Origin: CAYGUK01 sp964352985 | GTDB taxonomy: Bacteria; Pseudomonadota; Gammaproteobacteria; JAHCLG01 | DNA: 5,320 bases | Assembly (NCBI GenBank): GCA_964352985.1 | Contig: CAYGUK010000173.1 | Coordinates: forward strand, 1-5,320 | Direction of reading: 5' to 3' | Shown: piece after piece, positions 1-5,320 of the stretch | Layout: each line of letters opens with the position of its first letter | How positions within the stretch are numbered: the first letter of the stretch is position 1 | The notes under the pieces: generated by a model | Told to the model about the DNA's origin: nothing | The model's input: the letters and a program-made list of their open reading frames with translations, nothing else | Database searches by the model: none | Program-made: the position numbers and the translations under genes

Positions 1-323
1 CACTTAGTTTTTATTCACAAACATTCTTGCAAAAACGGGTGGGTCCATATAAGTTTCAGCACAATAATTGACGGGGCATATTTATCATTTTTTTATTGCT
101 ATTCAACTGCTTGTCTAACCCTTTAAGCAACTGAGATTTAAATGTCAAAATAAATCATAACTTCAATTAAAAAAGCTCATTTAAATATCCTGTGTTGTTA
201 TTGTATATTGTAACCAACCATAATAACAAATCATCTTAATTTAAATAATGAATTTATCAAAAGAATTTCTCAACTTCGACTTATTTATAATTAAGATTAC
301 TGAAAAAATGTGAGAATTAAATT
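1..323. other. Left-edge intergenic region, no gene recognised
   Basis: This AT-rich stretch has no convincing gene on either strand. One frame is open from the left edge to a TAA at 124-126 (about 41 codons), but its composition is poor and nothing in it is recognisable. A short inverted repeat, TTGTTATT at 195-202 and AATAACAA at 222-229, encloses a 19-base spacer. It has no T-run after either arm, so it does not look like a terminator; it could be an operator or chance in AT-rich DNA. A TTGACG at 68-73 resembles a -35 box, but no gene follows within a useful distance. The only element I would use is the TATAAT at 286-291, listed separately. Confidence 0.5.
286..291 (+). promoter_or_regulatory. 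Probable -10 box for the 265-aa protein gene
   Basis: An exact TATAAT lies 32 bases upstream of the ATG at 324. It would place transcription start near 298 and give a leader of about 26 bases. No good -35 hexamer sits 16-18 bases upstream; the sequence there is near GAATTT. The call therefore rests on the -10 match and its position, in a background where AT-rich hexamers are common. A weak ribosome-binding match (TGAGAA, 311-316) lies between this box and the start codon. Confidence 0.35.
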
Positions 324-1121
324 ATGTTTACACAAACTGTAGTCACCCCGAGTTTTCAAAAACGTCTTCTTAAAGCAAAAGAAAAATTAAAAAGTCAATT
401 AAGCTCATTAGAAAATCCCGATTCAACATTTTTTGGTCTGACGAATAAAGAAGGCTATGCCTCCTTCATCGCGAAAAATCAAGAAAGATATGATGTGCTA
501 ATTGCAGAATTTGATGAAGATCTTCAATACGATATTACTTTTGCATTGATGGAACATATTTTTGCAAAAGTAGGTTGGGATCTTTCTGTCTTTTTTAATC
601 GAACATCATTTGGTATTTCAACAAGCACTTGGACATCGGGTTTGGTGCTAGATTCAGATAAAGAAACACCACTTTTCCTGAAAATATTAGCAGATAAATC
701 AAATGGGGATATTAAAAGTACTGCTCAATTACACGAAATTCAACAGCGCTTTTCTGATGACGCACATCCAAAATGGCAAAAAATTGTAAAACGAAGAAAA
801 GATGTGATTCTTAGAAGAAATCCTGACGCATTCCCTAAAGATGAAGCTGAATTGAAACGTGATTCTGAAATCCCTGAAAGATCCCCTACCCCCAGGAGTT
901 CTTATGGTCAAATGCAGCGTAAAATTAGTTTAACAAAAGAGCCTGAAGCTCAAGCTTTAGTACAAATAGAAGAAGATGATGATGTTGATGAACATGATAG
1001 TGATGAAAATATAGCAACAGCAGATCCCATTAAACAATCAACACAGCTTGTTCAAGAGACAGAAGAGGATGATGATGCTGAAAAAGCAGCATTCTACCAG
1101 ATTCGAAATCTATTTTCATAA
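324..1121 (+). CDS. Hypothetical protein with acidic C-terminal tail, 265 aa
   Basis: I do not recognise this protein. It starts at an ATG preceded by a weak TGAGAA seven bases upstream and ends at a TAA. There is no signal peptide or clear membrane segment, so it is probably a soluble protein. Residues 10-30 are a Lys/Glu-rich probable helix. Residues 55-125 are the most globular-looking part, with hydrophobic and aromatic residues. Residues 148-200 are strongly basic and probably disordered, with Pro/Ser near 184-193. Two acidic clusters follow, at about 216-229 (EEDDDVDEHDSDEN) and 245-253 (ETEEDDDAE), before a short hydrophobic end (FYQIRNLFS). A Glu-rich block about 12-20 residues from the end, followed by hydrophobic residues, resembles the E-block signal of Legionella/Coxiella Dot/Icm substrates. 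That comparison is only suggestive, because no secretion genes are in view. It appears to be a single-gene transcription unit. Confidence 0.8.
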   Translation: MFTQTVVTPSFQKRLLKAKEKLKSQLSSLENPDSTFFGLTNKEGYASFIAKNQERYDVLIAEFDEDLQYDITFALMEHIFAKVGWDLSVFFNRTSFGISTSTWTSGLVLDSDKETPLFLKILADKSNGDIKSTAQLHEIQQRFSDDAHPKWQKIVKRRKDVILRRNPDAFPKDEAELKRDSEIPERSPTPRSSYGQMQRKISLTKEPEAQALVQIEEDDDVDEHDSDENIATADPIKQSTQLVQETEEDDDAEKAAFYQIRNLFS

Positions 1122-1141
1122 GTCCTAACCCACTACTGAAA

Positions 1142-1205
1142 TAAAACAGGATTGAAGAATATCCATCACTGCTTAAAATAATTACGCCTCATCAATCCTG
1201 TTTTA
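1142..1205 (+). terminator. Perfect 14-bp inverted repeat, possible terminator with long loop
   Basis: TAAAACAGGATTGA at 1142-1155 is the exact reverse complement of TCAATCCTGTTTTA at 1192-1205, with 36 bases between the arms. The A-run on the left and T-run on the right of a CAGGATTGA core match the plan of a bidirectional intrinsic terminator. The position, 20 bases after the stop at 1121, fits termination of the gene encoding the 265-aa protein. The loop is much longer than usual for an intrinsic terminator and I see no strong stem inside it, so a structured 3' end, a small RNA, or the remnant of a small repeat element remain possible. Confidence 0.5.
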
Positions 1206-1223
1206 AATTAATAAAAAATACGT

Positions 1224-1229
1224 TATCAT
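1224..1229 (+). promoter_or_regulatory. Probable -10 box for the nucleosidase gene
   Basis: TATCAT at 1224-1229 matches the -10 consensus at five of six positions. The sequence 17 bases upstream (TTTTAA, 1201-1206) is a weak -35 and overlaps the right arm of the preceding inverted repeat. Transcription would begin near 1236. That would leave only about two bases before the TTG at 1238, but about 23 bases before the ATG at 1259, which favours the ATG as the translation start. Confidence 0.4.
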
Positions 1230-1258
1230 GCCGCTTTTTGCAAAATCTGGAAAACGTC

Positions 1259-1945
1259 ATGAAAGCCTTAATCCTCACCGCATATCATAAAGAACTCGAT
1301 CAATTCGCCAATTATTTTAATCCATCCAGTTTAAATCAGGGTGTTTTTCACGGCGAAATCAATAATCAACACGTTGGGTTTGCAAGTACCGGTATCGGTT
1401 TAGTGAATGCTGCGATTTCCACTACAAAATTTTTAACACAACATCAACCCGACTTTATATTTTTTTCAGGCATTGCTGGTTCATTAGATCCAAATTTAGC
1501 GATGGGTGATATAGTTGTAGGAACACATTTATTAGAGGCTGAACTCATTAATTTTATTATTGAACAAGATGCCGATTTATTAAAAAAAGATATCGCCTGG
1601 CCAGAACCCATGCTTTTTCCAGATGACTCGTTAATTAGCCTTGCAAAAAAAATAATTAATACGAATCAATTCCCTGCCAAATTAGGTGGAATCGTGAGCA
1701 CTGATTTTTTCCCAAAACCACCCTATTTACCCGCTACCATTAACCACTATTCACTCGATGCGATAGACATGGAATCATTTGCATTTACTAGAGCATGCCA
1801 AGTATTTAACAAGCCCAATCTAGTCGTCAGAAGCATGAGTAATGTCGCCGGTGATTCACTGCACGATGAAATTATCGATCAGGATATTTTTCTTGCTGCA
1901 AAAAATGCTGCAAGATTTGTGGTGAAACTTATTGAGAATTTATAA
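1259..1945 (+). CDS. Purine nucleosidase/phosphorylase, MTA/SAH nucleosidase-like
   Basis: A cytoplasmic enzyme of the purine/uridine phosphorylase (PNP_UDP_1) family that cleaves the glycosidic bond of a purine nucleoside. From the ATG at 1259 it is 228 residues, close to E. coli MTA/SAH nucleosidase (about 232). I chose this ATG over an in-frame TTG at 1238 because GGAAAA sits 4 bases upstream (1249-1254), the N-terminus MKALILTAYHKE then aligns with the family, and the probable promoter leaves no leader for the TTG. Family landmarks are E12; GIAGSLDPNLAMGDIVVG at 71-88 (ribose/nucleophile loop and strand); IVSTDFF at 145-151 (base-stacking region); and DMES with E172 (ribose-binding Glu). 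The catalytic Asp of E. coli (D197, in SDVAD) is replaced by N195 (SNVAG; codon 1841-1843). Asn here is typical of enzymes acting on 6-oxopurines, so a futalosine, inosine or guanosine-type substrate is possible; the exact substrate is undetermined. It is probably transcribed alone, with a strong terminator after it. Confidence 0.85.
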   Translation: MKALILTAYHKELDQFANYFNPSSLNQGVFHGEINNQHVGFASTGIGLVNAAISTTKFLTQHQPDFIFFSGIAGSLDPNLAMGDIVVGTHLLEAELINFIIEQDADLLKKDIAWPEPMLFPDDSLISLAKKIINTNQFPAKLGGIVSTDFFPKPPYLPATINHYSLDAIDMESFAFTRACQVFNKPNLVVRSMSNVAGDSLHDEIIDQDIFLAAKNAARFVVKLIENL

Positions 1946-1984
1946 GTTTATCAACGGCAAGAAATATAACTTTCGTTAAATCTT

Positions 1985-2028
1985 TTGTAACTATTAAGCA
2001 TAAGTGCTTAATAGTTACAATTTTTTTT
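1985..2028 (+). terminator. Strong intrinsic terminator after the nucleosidase gene
   Basis: A perfect 16-bp stem, TTGTAACTATTAAGCA (1985-2000) with TGCTTAATAGTTACAA (2005-2020), closes a TAAG tetraloop and is followed directly by eight T (2021-2028). It begins 39 bases after the stop of the nucleosidase gene. Read on the minus strand, the hairpin is followed by AAAAGATT rather than a T-run, so it should work mainly for the plus strand. It would be a poor intrinsic terminator for the convergent gene ending at 2064. Confidence 0.9.
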
Positions 2029-2063
2029 CCTAATATCGATGGTTTAGAGATTTATTCTACTAT

Positions 2064-3125
2064 TTAAAAAAATCTCAGTACGCGTTCAGTAGTCAAATCA
2101 TCAAAACCACAAATATCTTTTAGGATGGGTCTAATCGCTTCATCACTTAAAAGTAAACGAAAAGGATCTCTAGAATTTAATACCACATTTTGAATATTCA
2201 CAAAATGTTCTATTAATTGTCTACCTTTATCTAAACTAAGACTTGGAAAACTATTGGCTTGACCATTCAACAAATATATCGCTCGAAAAAATTCATCATT
2301 CTTGCCACGAATACCTTCGATAACTTGATCTGATCTTTGCTTAGCAGCATCTTGAATAAGATCGAAATTATCGATAAATTCAAAAAGGTCATCTAAAATA
2401 CTTTCATACATGGAAATAAGATTTCTATAATCGCTATTAATATTTATGTGGAATTCCGGAAGAATAACACTTCCGAATAATGCTAAAGCATTTACAATAA
2501 AACTTTTATTAGCATTTTGATTAACATATTTTTTAATCTGTAACAGACAATCTTCTTCTGGATCATAAATTTCTATTATTTTTATTTTATGTGCAAGTAT
2601 AGATCTAAGATTAGCTAAAATAGGATTTAATTTAACAAGCACTGAGATGAATTTATTTAATTCAACTAAAAGTGTTTGTATTTGATGTTTATTTTCTGTA
2701 TTAACGAGAGAGGGTTCTTTTAAAATTATTGCAACCGCGGCTTCAGGAGAATCATAAATATTCGGTTGAGGATGGTAAATTGGTCCACGACGCTTTAACT
2801 CCGCATCCCATTCCTCTATCGACATAAAAGTTATATTCGTCGTTTTAAAAAACTCAGCTAAACTTTTACGGAAATCTTGCAATTCTTCAGTCATTATTTC
2901 AGAAATAAAACTAGGATCTTCAATCAAACGTATTGTCCAAGTTTGACAAAGATAAGTAAACAAATGAAAATATTTAAATATATTACGATAAGAGAATTGA
3001 TTATTTCTATCAAATGGAATTTTATCAAAATTAGGATTTAATTTCGCTGCTTTAATCAGTAATTTAAATAAGCGAATACGTAAACGTTTTTTATATAGTT
3101 CTTGTGAATCTAAAGTGGCAGCCAT
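2064..3125 (-). CDS. Hypothetical helical protein, 353 aa
   Basis: I do not recognise this protein. The open frame is long and intact, from an ATG at 3125 to a TAA at 2064, with a normal-looking amino acid mix, so it is very likely a real gene. The upstream sequence offers only a weak AAGAA-type ribosome-binding site. The N-terminus (residues 10-30) is rich in Lys/Arg and Leu and is probably an amphipathic helix, not a signal peptide. Most of the rest looks alpha-helical, with leucine/isoleucine-rich segments at about 145-185, 235-258 and 300-335. A hydrophobic stretch at 208-222 (FIVNALALFGSVILP) is borderline for a membrane segment but is more likely a buried helix. No catalytic motif, nucleotide-binding loop or repeat is evident. 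It converges on the nucleosidase gene and is separated from ctpA upstream by 190 bases containing a hairpin, so it is probably transcribed from its own, unidentified promoter. It may be a lineage-restricted protein. Confidence 0.8.
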   Translation of the reverse strand: MAATLDSQELYKKRLRIRLFKLLIKAAKLNPNFDKIPFDRNNQFSYRNIFKYFHLFTYLCQTWTIRLIEDPSFISEIMTEELQDFRKSLAEFFKTTNITFMSIEEWDAELKRRGPIYHPQPNIYDSPEAAVAIILKEPSLVNTENKHQIQTLLVELNKFISVLVKLNPILANLRSILAHKIKIIEIYDPEEDCLLQIKKYVNQNANKSFIVNALALFGSVILPEFHININSDYRNLISMYESILDDLFEFIDNFDLIQDAAKQRSDQVIEGIRGKNDEFFRAIYLLNGQANSFPSLSLDKGRQLIEHFVNIQNVVLNSRDPFRLLLSDEAIRPILKDICGFDDLTTERVLRFF

Positions 3126-3247
3126 GATTATTATTCTTATATTAGATGTTAATTTTAAGAAAATAATAACAAACTATTAAATATAAACTATACTAATTTA
3201 CTTCGTGGAAATAAGTTTGTATTGAAAATAATAATTTAAAACATCGA

Positions 3248-3293
3248 CAGTAATTTTATTCTTACTGCCTATTTTTGCAGCAAGAATAAAATT
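3248..3293 (-). terminator. Hairpin downstream of ctpA, possible terminator
   Basis: AATTTTATTCTT at 3252-3263 pairs perfectly with AAGAATAAAATT at 3282-3293. Past one A/C mismatch the stem continues as CTGC (3265-3268) with GCAG (3277-3280) around an 8-base loop. It starts 22 bases beyond the ctpA stop in the direction of ctpA transcription. On that strand no T-run follows the stem, so it is not a classical terminator; on the plus strand a TTTT does follow. A competing 6-bp hairpin (CAGTAA 3248-3253 with TTACTG 3262-3267) shares part of the same sequence. An RNA 3'-end or processing structure for the envC-ctpA transcript is the most likely role. Confidence 0.45.
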
Positions 3294-3315
3294 TTAATAA
3301 TGCGTTAGGTTTGAT

Positions 3316-4683
3316 TTAGTTAAATTTTTCATTGGCATTAGATTGATGCATGACATGCAAGCCCTTTAGCAATTGTAATGCTTGATAAAGTTGGTAATCT
3401 GAATTTAACAAGGGTTTGCCTTCTCTATCTTTAGGCACACCATCATCTGTAACTTTTCCATCACCTTGATTTTCATTTTCTAAATGATGATCTAAATCGG
3501 CTTCTTTAATATGAGATAAAATAACTTTTTCATCATGTTTATCTTCAGGAATAATTATCGCATCAATTTTAATATCAGGTACAATCCCTTTTGCTTGAAT
3601 AGTGCGACCCTTTGGCGTGTAATATCTCGCTGTTGTTAATTTAATCGCCGTTTTTTCATCTAAGGGTAAAACTGTTTGCACTGAACCTTTACCAAAAGAT
3701 TTCATGCCCACAATAATGGCACGTTTATGATCTTGAAGCGCACCCGCCACAATTTCAGAAGCAGAAGCCGAACCTTCATTAATTAACACAACTAAAGGCA
3801 CGCCATTTAACACATCACCCGGTGTCGCTTTTGCACGTAATTGTGCGCCAGGAATGCGACCTTCTGTATAAACAATTAATTTATTTTTCTTTAATTTATT
3901 ACTATCAAGAAATGCATCCGCAACATCAACAGCAGAGTCGAGTAATCCACCAGGATTATTTCTTAAATCTAAAATTAATCCATTTAATCTACCACCAGCT
4001 TTTTTCTCGAGTTTTTTAACGGCTTTATATAAATCAGTACCAGAGGGCATTTGAAAAACACTCACGCGAATATAACCATAGCCAGGTGCAATAATGCGAC
4101 TTTTTACACTGGCAACATGAATAATTTCGCGCTTAATTTTAAATTGTATTGGTTCTTTCTCACCTTTACGAACCACCGTTAACGTGATTTCCGATCCTTT
4201 TTTACCACGCATTTTTTGCACAGCATCACGTAGCGTCATACCTTTAACCGGTTTACCATCAATTCGAACAATTAAATCGCCCGCTTTTATGCCCGCTTTT
4301 TCAGCCGGAGTATCATCAATCGGTGACACCACTTTTATATAACCATCTTCACTGGTGACTTCCAAACCTAAGCCACCAAATTCACCTTCTGTTGAAGAAC
4401 GTAAATCAGAATAATCTTCTTCACTTAAATATGCGGAATGGGGATCAAGACCTTCCAGCATGCCACGAATCGCATTTTCAAATATTTTTTTATCTTCCAC
4501 AGGCTCAACATAATAATTTTTAATATGACCAATAGTCGTTGTAAAACGCCTAACATCTTCGAGCGGTAAAACATGATCACCCGCTTCATCGGGTTGTGCG
4601 AATACTTGGCCTGAAAAAGCCATTAACAACACATATAAAGCCCCAAATAAAAGAATAAGTCTTGAATGTTTACGTGACGCCAT
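3316..4683 (-). CDS. ctpA: Carboxyl-terminal processing serine protease, S41A family
   Basis: An exported protease of the CtpA/Prc (tail-specific protease) family, which cleaves proteins near their C-termini in the periplasm using a Ser-Lys dyad. Its 455 residues are a usual length for the compact CtpA form. Residues 1-29 are a signal peptide: a basic start (ASRKHSR), a hydrophobic core, then VFA before Q30 as a signal peptidase I site. Residues about 38-95 are the N-terminal helical region, including GLDPHSAYLS. A PDZ domain at about 100-185 carries the GGLGLEV carboxylate-binding loop and GDLIVRIDGKPV. The S41 core at about 190-375 contains GYGYIRVSVF, LDLRNNPGG, the nucleophile S307 in GSASASE, the general base K332 in FGKGSVQ, and Q336; the 25-residue Ser-Lys spacing equals that of E. 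coli Prc (S430/K455). A charged tail (about 378-422) precedes a final helical segment. The start is supported by AAGAGGAA six bases upstream. It follows envC by 39 bases, probably in one operon. Physiological substrates cannot be told from the sequence. Confidence 0.95.
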   Translation of the reverse strand: MASRKHSRLILLFGALYVLLMAFSGQVFAQPDEAGDHVLPLEDVRRFTTTIGHIKNYYVEPVEDKKIFENAIRGMLEGLDPHSAYLSEEDYSDLRSSTEGEFGGLGLEVTSEDGYIKVVSPIDDTPAEKAGIKAGDLIVRIDGKPVKGMTLRDAVQKMRGKKGSEITLTVVRKGEKEPIQFKIKREIIHVASVKSRIIAPGYGYIRVSVFQMPSGTDLYKAVKKLEKKAGGRLNGLILDLRNNPGGLLDSAVDVADAFLDSNKLKKNKLIVYTEGRIPGAQLRAKATPGDVLNGVPLVVLINEGSASASEIVAGALQDHKRAIIVGMKSFGKGSVQTVLPLDEKTAIKLTTARYYTPKGRTIQAKGIVPDIKIDAIIIPEDKHDEKVILSHIKEADLDHHLENENQGDGKVTDDGVPKDREGKPLLNSDYQLYQALQLLKGLHVMHQSNANEKFN

Positions 4684-4689
4684 GAGCGG

Positions 4690-4697
4690 TTCCTCTT
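4690..4697 (-). promoter_or_regulatory. Strong ribosome binding site of ctpA
   Basis: Read on the minus strand the sequence is AAGAGGAA, six bases before the ATG at 4683. It is the clearest Shine-Dalgarno match in the window and fixes the ctpA start, which also gives a proper signal peptide. Its place in the 39-base gap after envC fits independent translation initiation within a shared transcript. Confidence 0.75.
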
Positions 4698-4722
4698 ATC
4701 ATTACCCAGTATTACTAATAAA

Positions 4723-5320
4723 TTACGATTGTCGGCACCATCTGGCAGGATTGAGTGGATTTCCATCATGCCTTATAGCAAAGTATAAACCACTTTCATC
4801 ATATCCGCCGCTATTTCCAACTTTTGCGATGACTTCACCTTGATTGACACTGTCGCCGGTTTTGCGATACAAACTTTCGTTGCGACCATAGAGTGTCATA
4901 TACCCTTTACCGTGATCAATAATAATAAGTAAACCAAATCCTCTTAGCCAACCCGCAAATACCACTTTACCAGGATAAATCGCTTTAACCGTTTGCCCTG
5001 CACGTGCTGCAATAATGACACCGTTTAATTTCACTTCGCCAATGTCATTTGATGAACCATAAGGTTTAATTATTTTTCCTTGGGTTGGCCAAGTTAAACG
5101 TCCTTGCATTCTCGCAAAGACTAGTTTTTTTAAATTAACGCTAAATTGACTCGGCGTTTCAGCAATGGTTTTCAATACTTTTTGTAAGGCTTGACGATTT
5201 GCTAATAATAGAGCGAGCCTTTGTTTTTTACTCTTTATTTTGGTTCTAATTTGGTTTAATACTTGTTTTCGTGATTTTTGTTTACGGGTGTAAATTGATT
5301 TTTCGGGTTGTTGTTTTTTT
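4723..5320 (-). CDS. envC: EnvC-type murein hydrolase activator, 3' part (cut by window edge)
   Basis: Periplasmic LytM-domain protein that in E. coli activates septal N-acetylmuramoyl-L-alanine amidases for daughter-cell separation, without cutting peptidoglycan itself. The reading frame is open to the right edge of the window (last full codon 5317-5319), so the gene is 5'-truncated by the window. A TTG at 5175 is unlikely to be the start, because the coding sequence continues upstream as a Lys/Gln/Arg/Leu-rich coiled coil (about 5170-5319), as EnvC should have. The C-terminal LytM domain aligns closely with E. coli EnvC: GRLTWPTQGKI, VKAIYPGKVVFAGWLRGFG, DHGKGYMTLYGRNES, GDSVNQGEVIAKVGNSGG and LYFAIRHDGNPLNP. 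The zinc-binding residues of active M23 peptidases are lost: the H-x-G-x-D region reads KLNGVI, HLHFE reads GLYFA, and the T-x-Y-x-H histidine is Arg. This degeneracy is typical of amidase activators. The signal peptide and first coiled coil lie outside the window. ctpA follows after 39 bases. Confidence 0.9.
   Translation of the reverse strand, partial: KKQQPEKSIYTRKQKSRKQVLNQIRTKIKSKKQRLALLLANRQALQKVLKTIAETPSQFSVNLKKLVFARMQGRLTWPTQGKIIKPYGSSNDIGEVKLNGVIIAARAGQTVKAIYPGKVVFAGWLRGFGLLIIIDHGKGYMTLYGRNESLYRKTGDSVNQGEVIAKVGNSGGYDESGLYFAIRHDGNPLNPARWCRQS

Noticed and set aside
1..126. Open frame from the left edge to TAA at 124-126, possible end of an upstream gene
   Set aside because: It is only about 41 codons, with no recognisable motif and unconvincing composition; a chance open frame is as likely.
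729..911. 60-codon minus-strand open frame inside the 265-aa protein gene
   Set aside because: It is a shadow of the plus-strand gene, low in complexity and without supporting signals.
1238..1258. TTG at 1238 as the start of the nucleosidase, adding seven residues
   Set aside because: The family N-terminus begins at the ATG at 1259, which has GGAAAA upstream. The likely transcription start near 1236 would leave the TTG without a leader.
3126..3165. Possible PmrA-type box (CTTAAAATT followed by TCTAATAT on the minus strand) upstream of the 353-aa protein gene
   Set aside because: The two half-sites are 13 bases apart, not the 11 expected for a direct repeat on one helical face, and the second half is a poor match; AT-rich DNA gives such resemblances by chance.
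3822..4019. 65-codon plus-strand open frame inside ctpA
   Set aside because: It lies wholly antisense to the conserved S41 core of ctpA and has no motif of its own.
5173..5175. TTG at 5175 as the start of a short 150-aa EnvC-like protein
   Set aside because: The frame stays open to the window edge and encodes the coiled coil expected of EnvC, so this is an internal Leu codon.

Overview
The window is AT-rich chromosomal DNA, most likely from a gammaproteobacterium. The best lineage clue is the right-hand end. There a partial EnvC-type murein hydrolase activator is followed 39 bases later, on the same strand, by a CtpA/S41 carboxyl-terminal processing protease, an arrangement familiar in Gammaproteobacteria. 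The low GC and the two orphan proteins would fit a host-associated or intracellular lineage such as the Legionellales. That is inference, because no rRNA or other marker gene is present.

Layout. Positions 1-323 hold no convincing gene, only a probable promoter near the right end. Positions 324-1121 (+) encode a 265-residue protein of unknown function with a basic middle and a very acidic tail. It is followed by a perfect 14-bp inverted repeat (1142-1155/1192-1205) that may be its terminator. Positions 1259-1945 (+) encode a 228-residue nucleosidase/phosphorylase of the MTA/SAH nucleosidase fold, followed by a textbook intrinsic terminator at 1985-2028. Positions 2064-3125 (-) converge on it and encode a 353-residue, mostly helical protein of unknown function. 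A 190-base gap with a complex hairpin then precedes ctpA (3316-4683, -) and the 3' part of envC (4723 to the right edge, -).

How the genes relate. envC and ctpA probably form one transcript concerned with the envelope: EnvC activates cell-separation amidases at the septum and CtpA is an exported protease. The other three genes look like separate transcription units, and nothing in the sequence ties them to each other or to the envelope pair. The most interesting point is the nucleosidase. It keeps the two glutamates expected of MTA/SAH nucleosidases, but has Asn where the catalytic Asp should be, which suggests a 6-oxopurine substrate or an altered reaction. I see no CRISPR array, insertion sequence, tRNA, rRNA or evident new multi-gene system.
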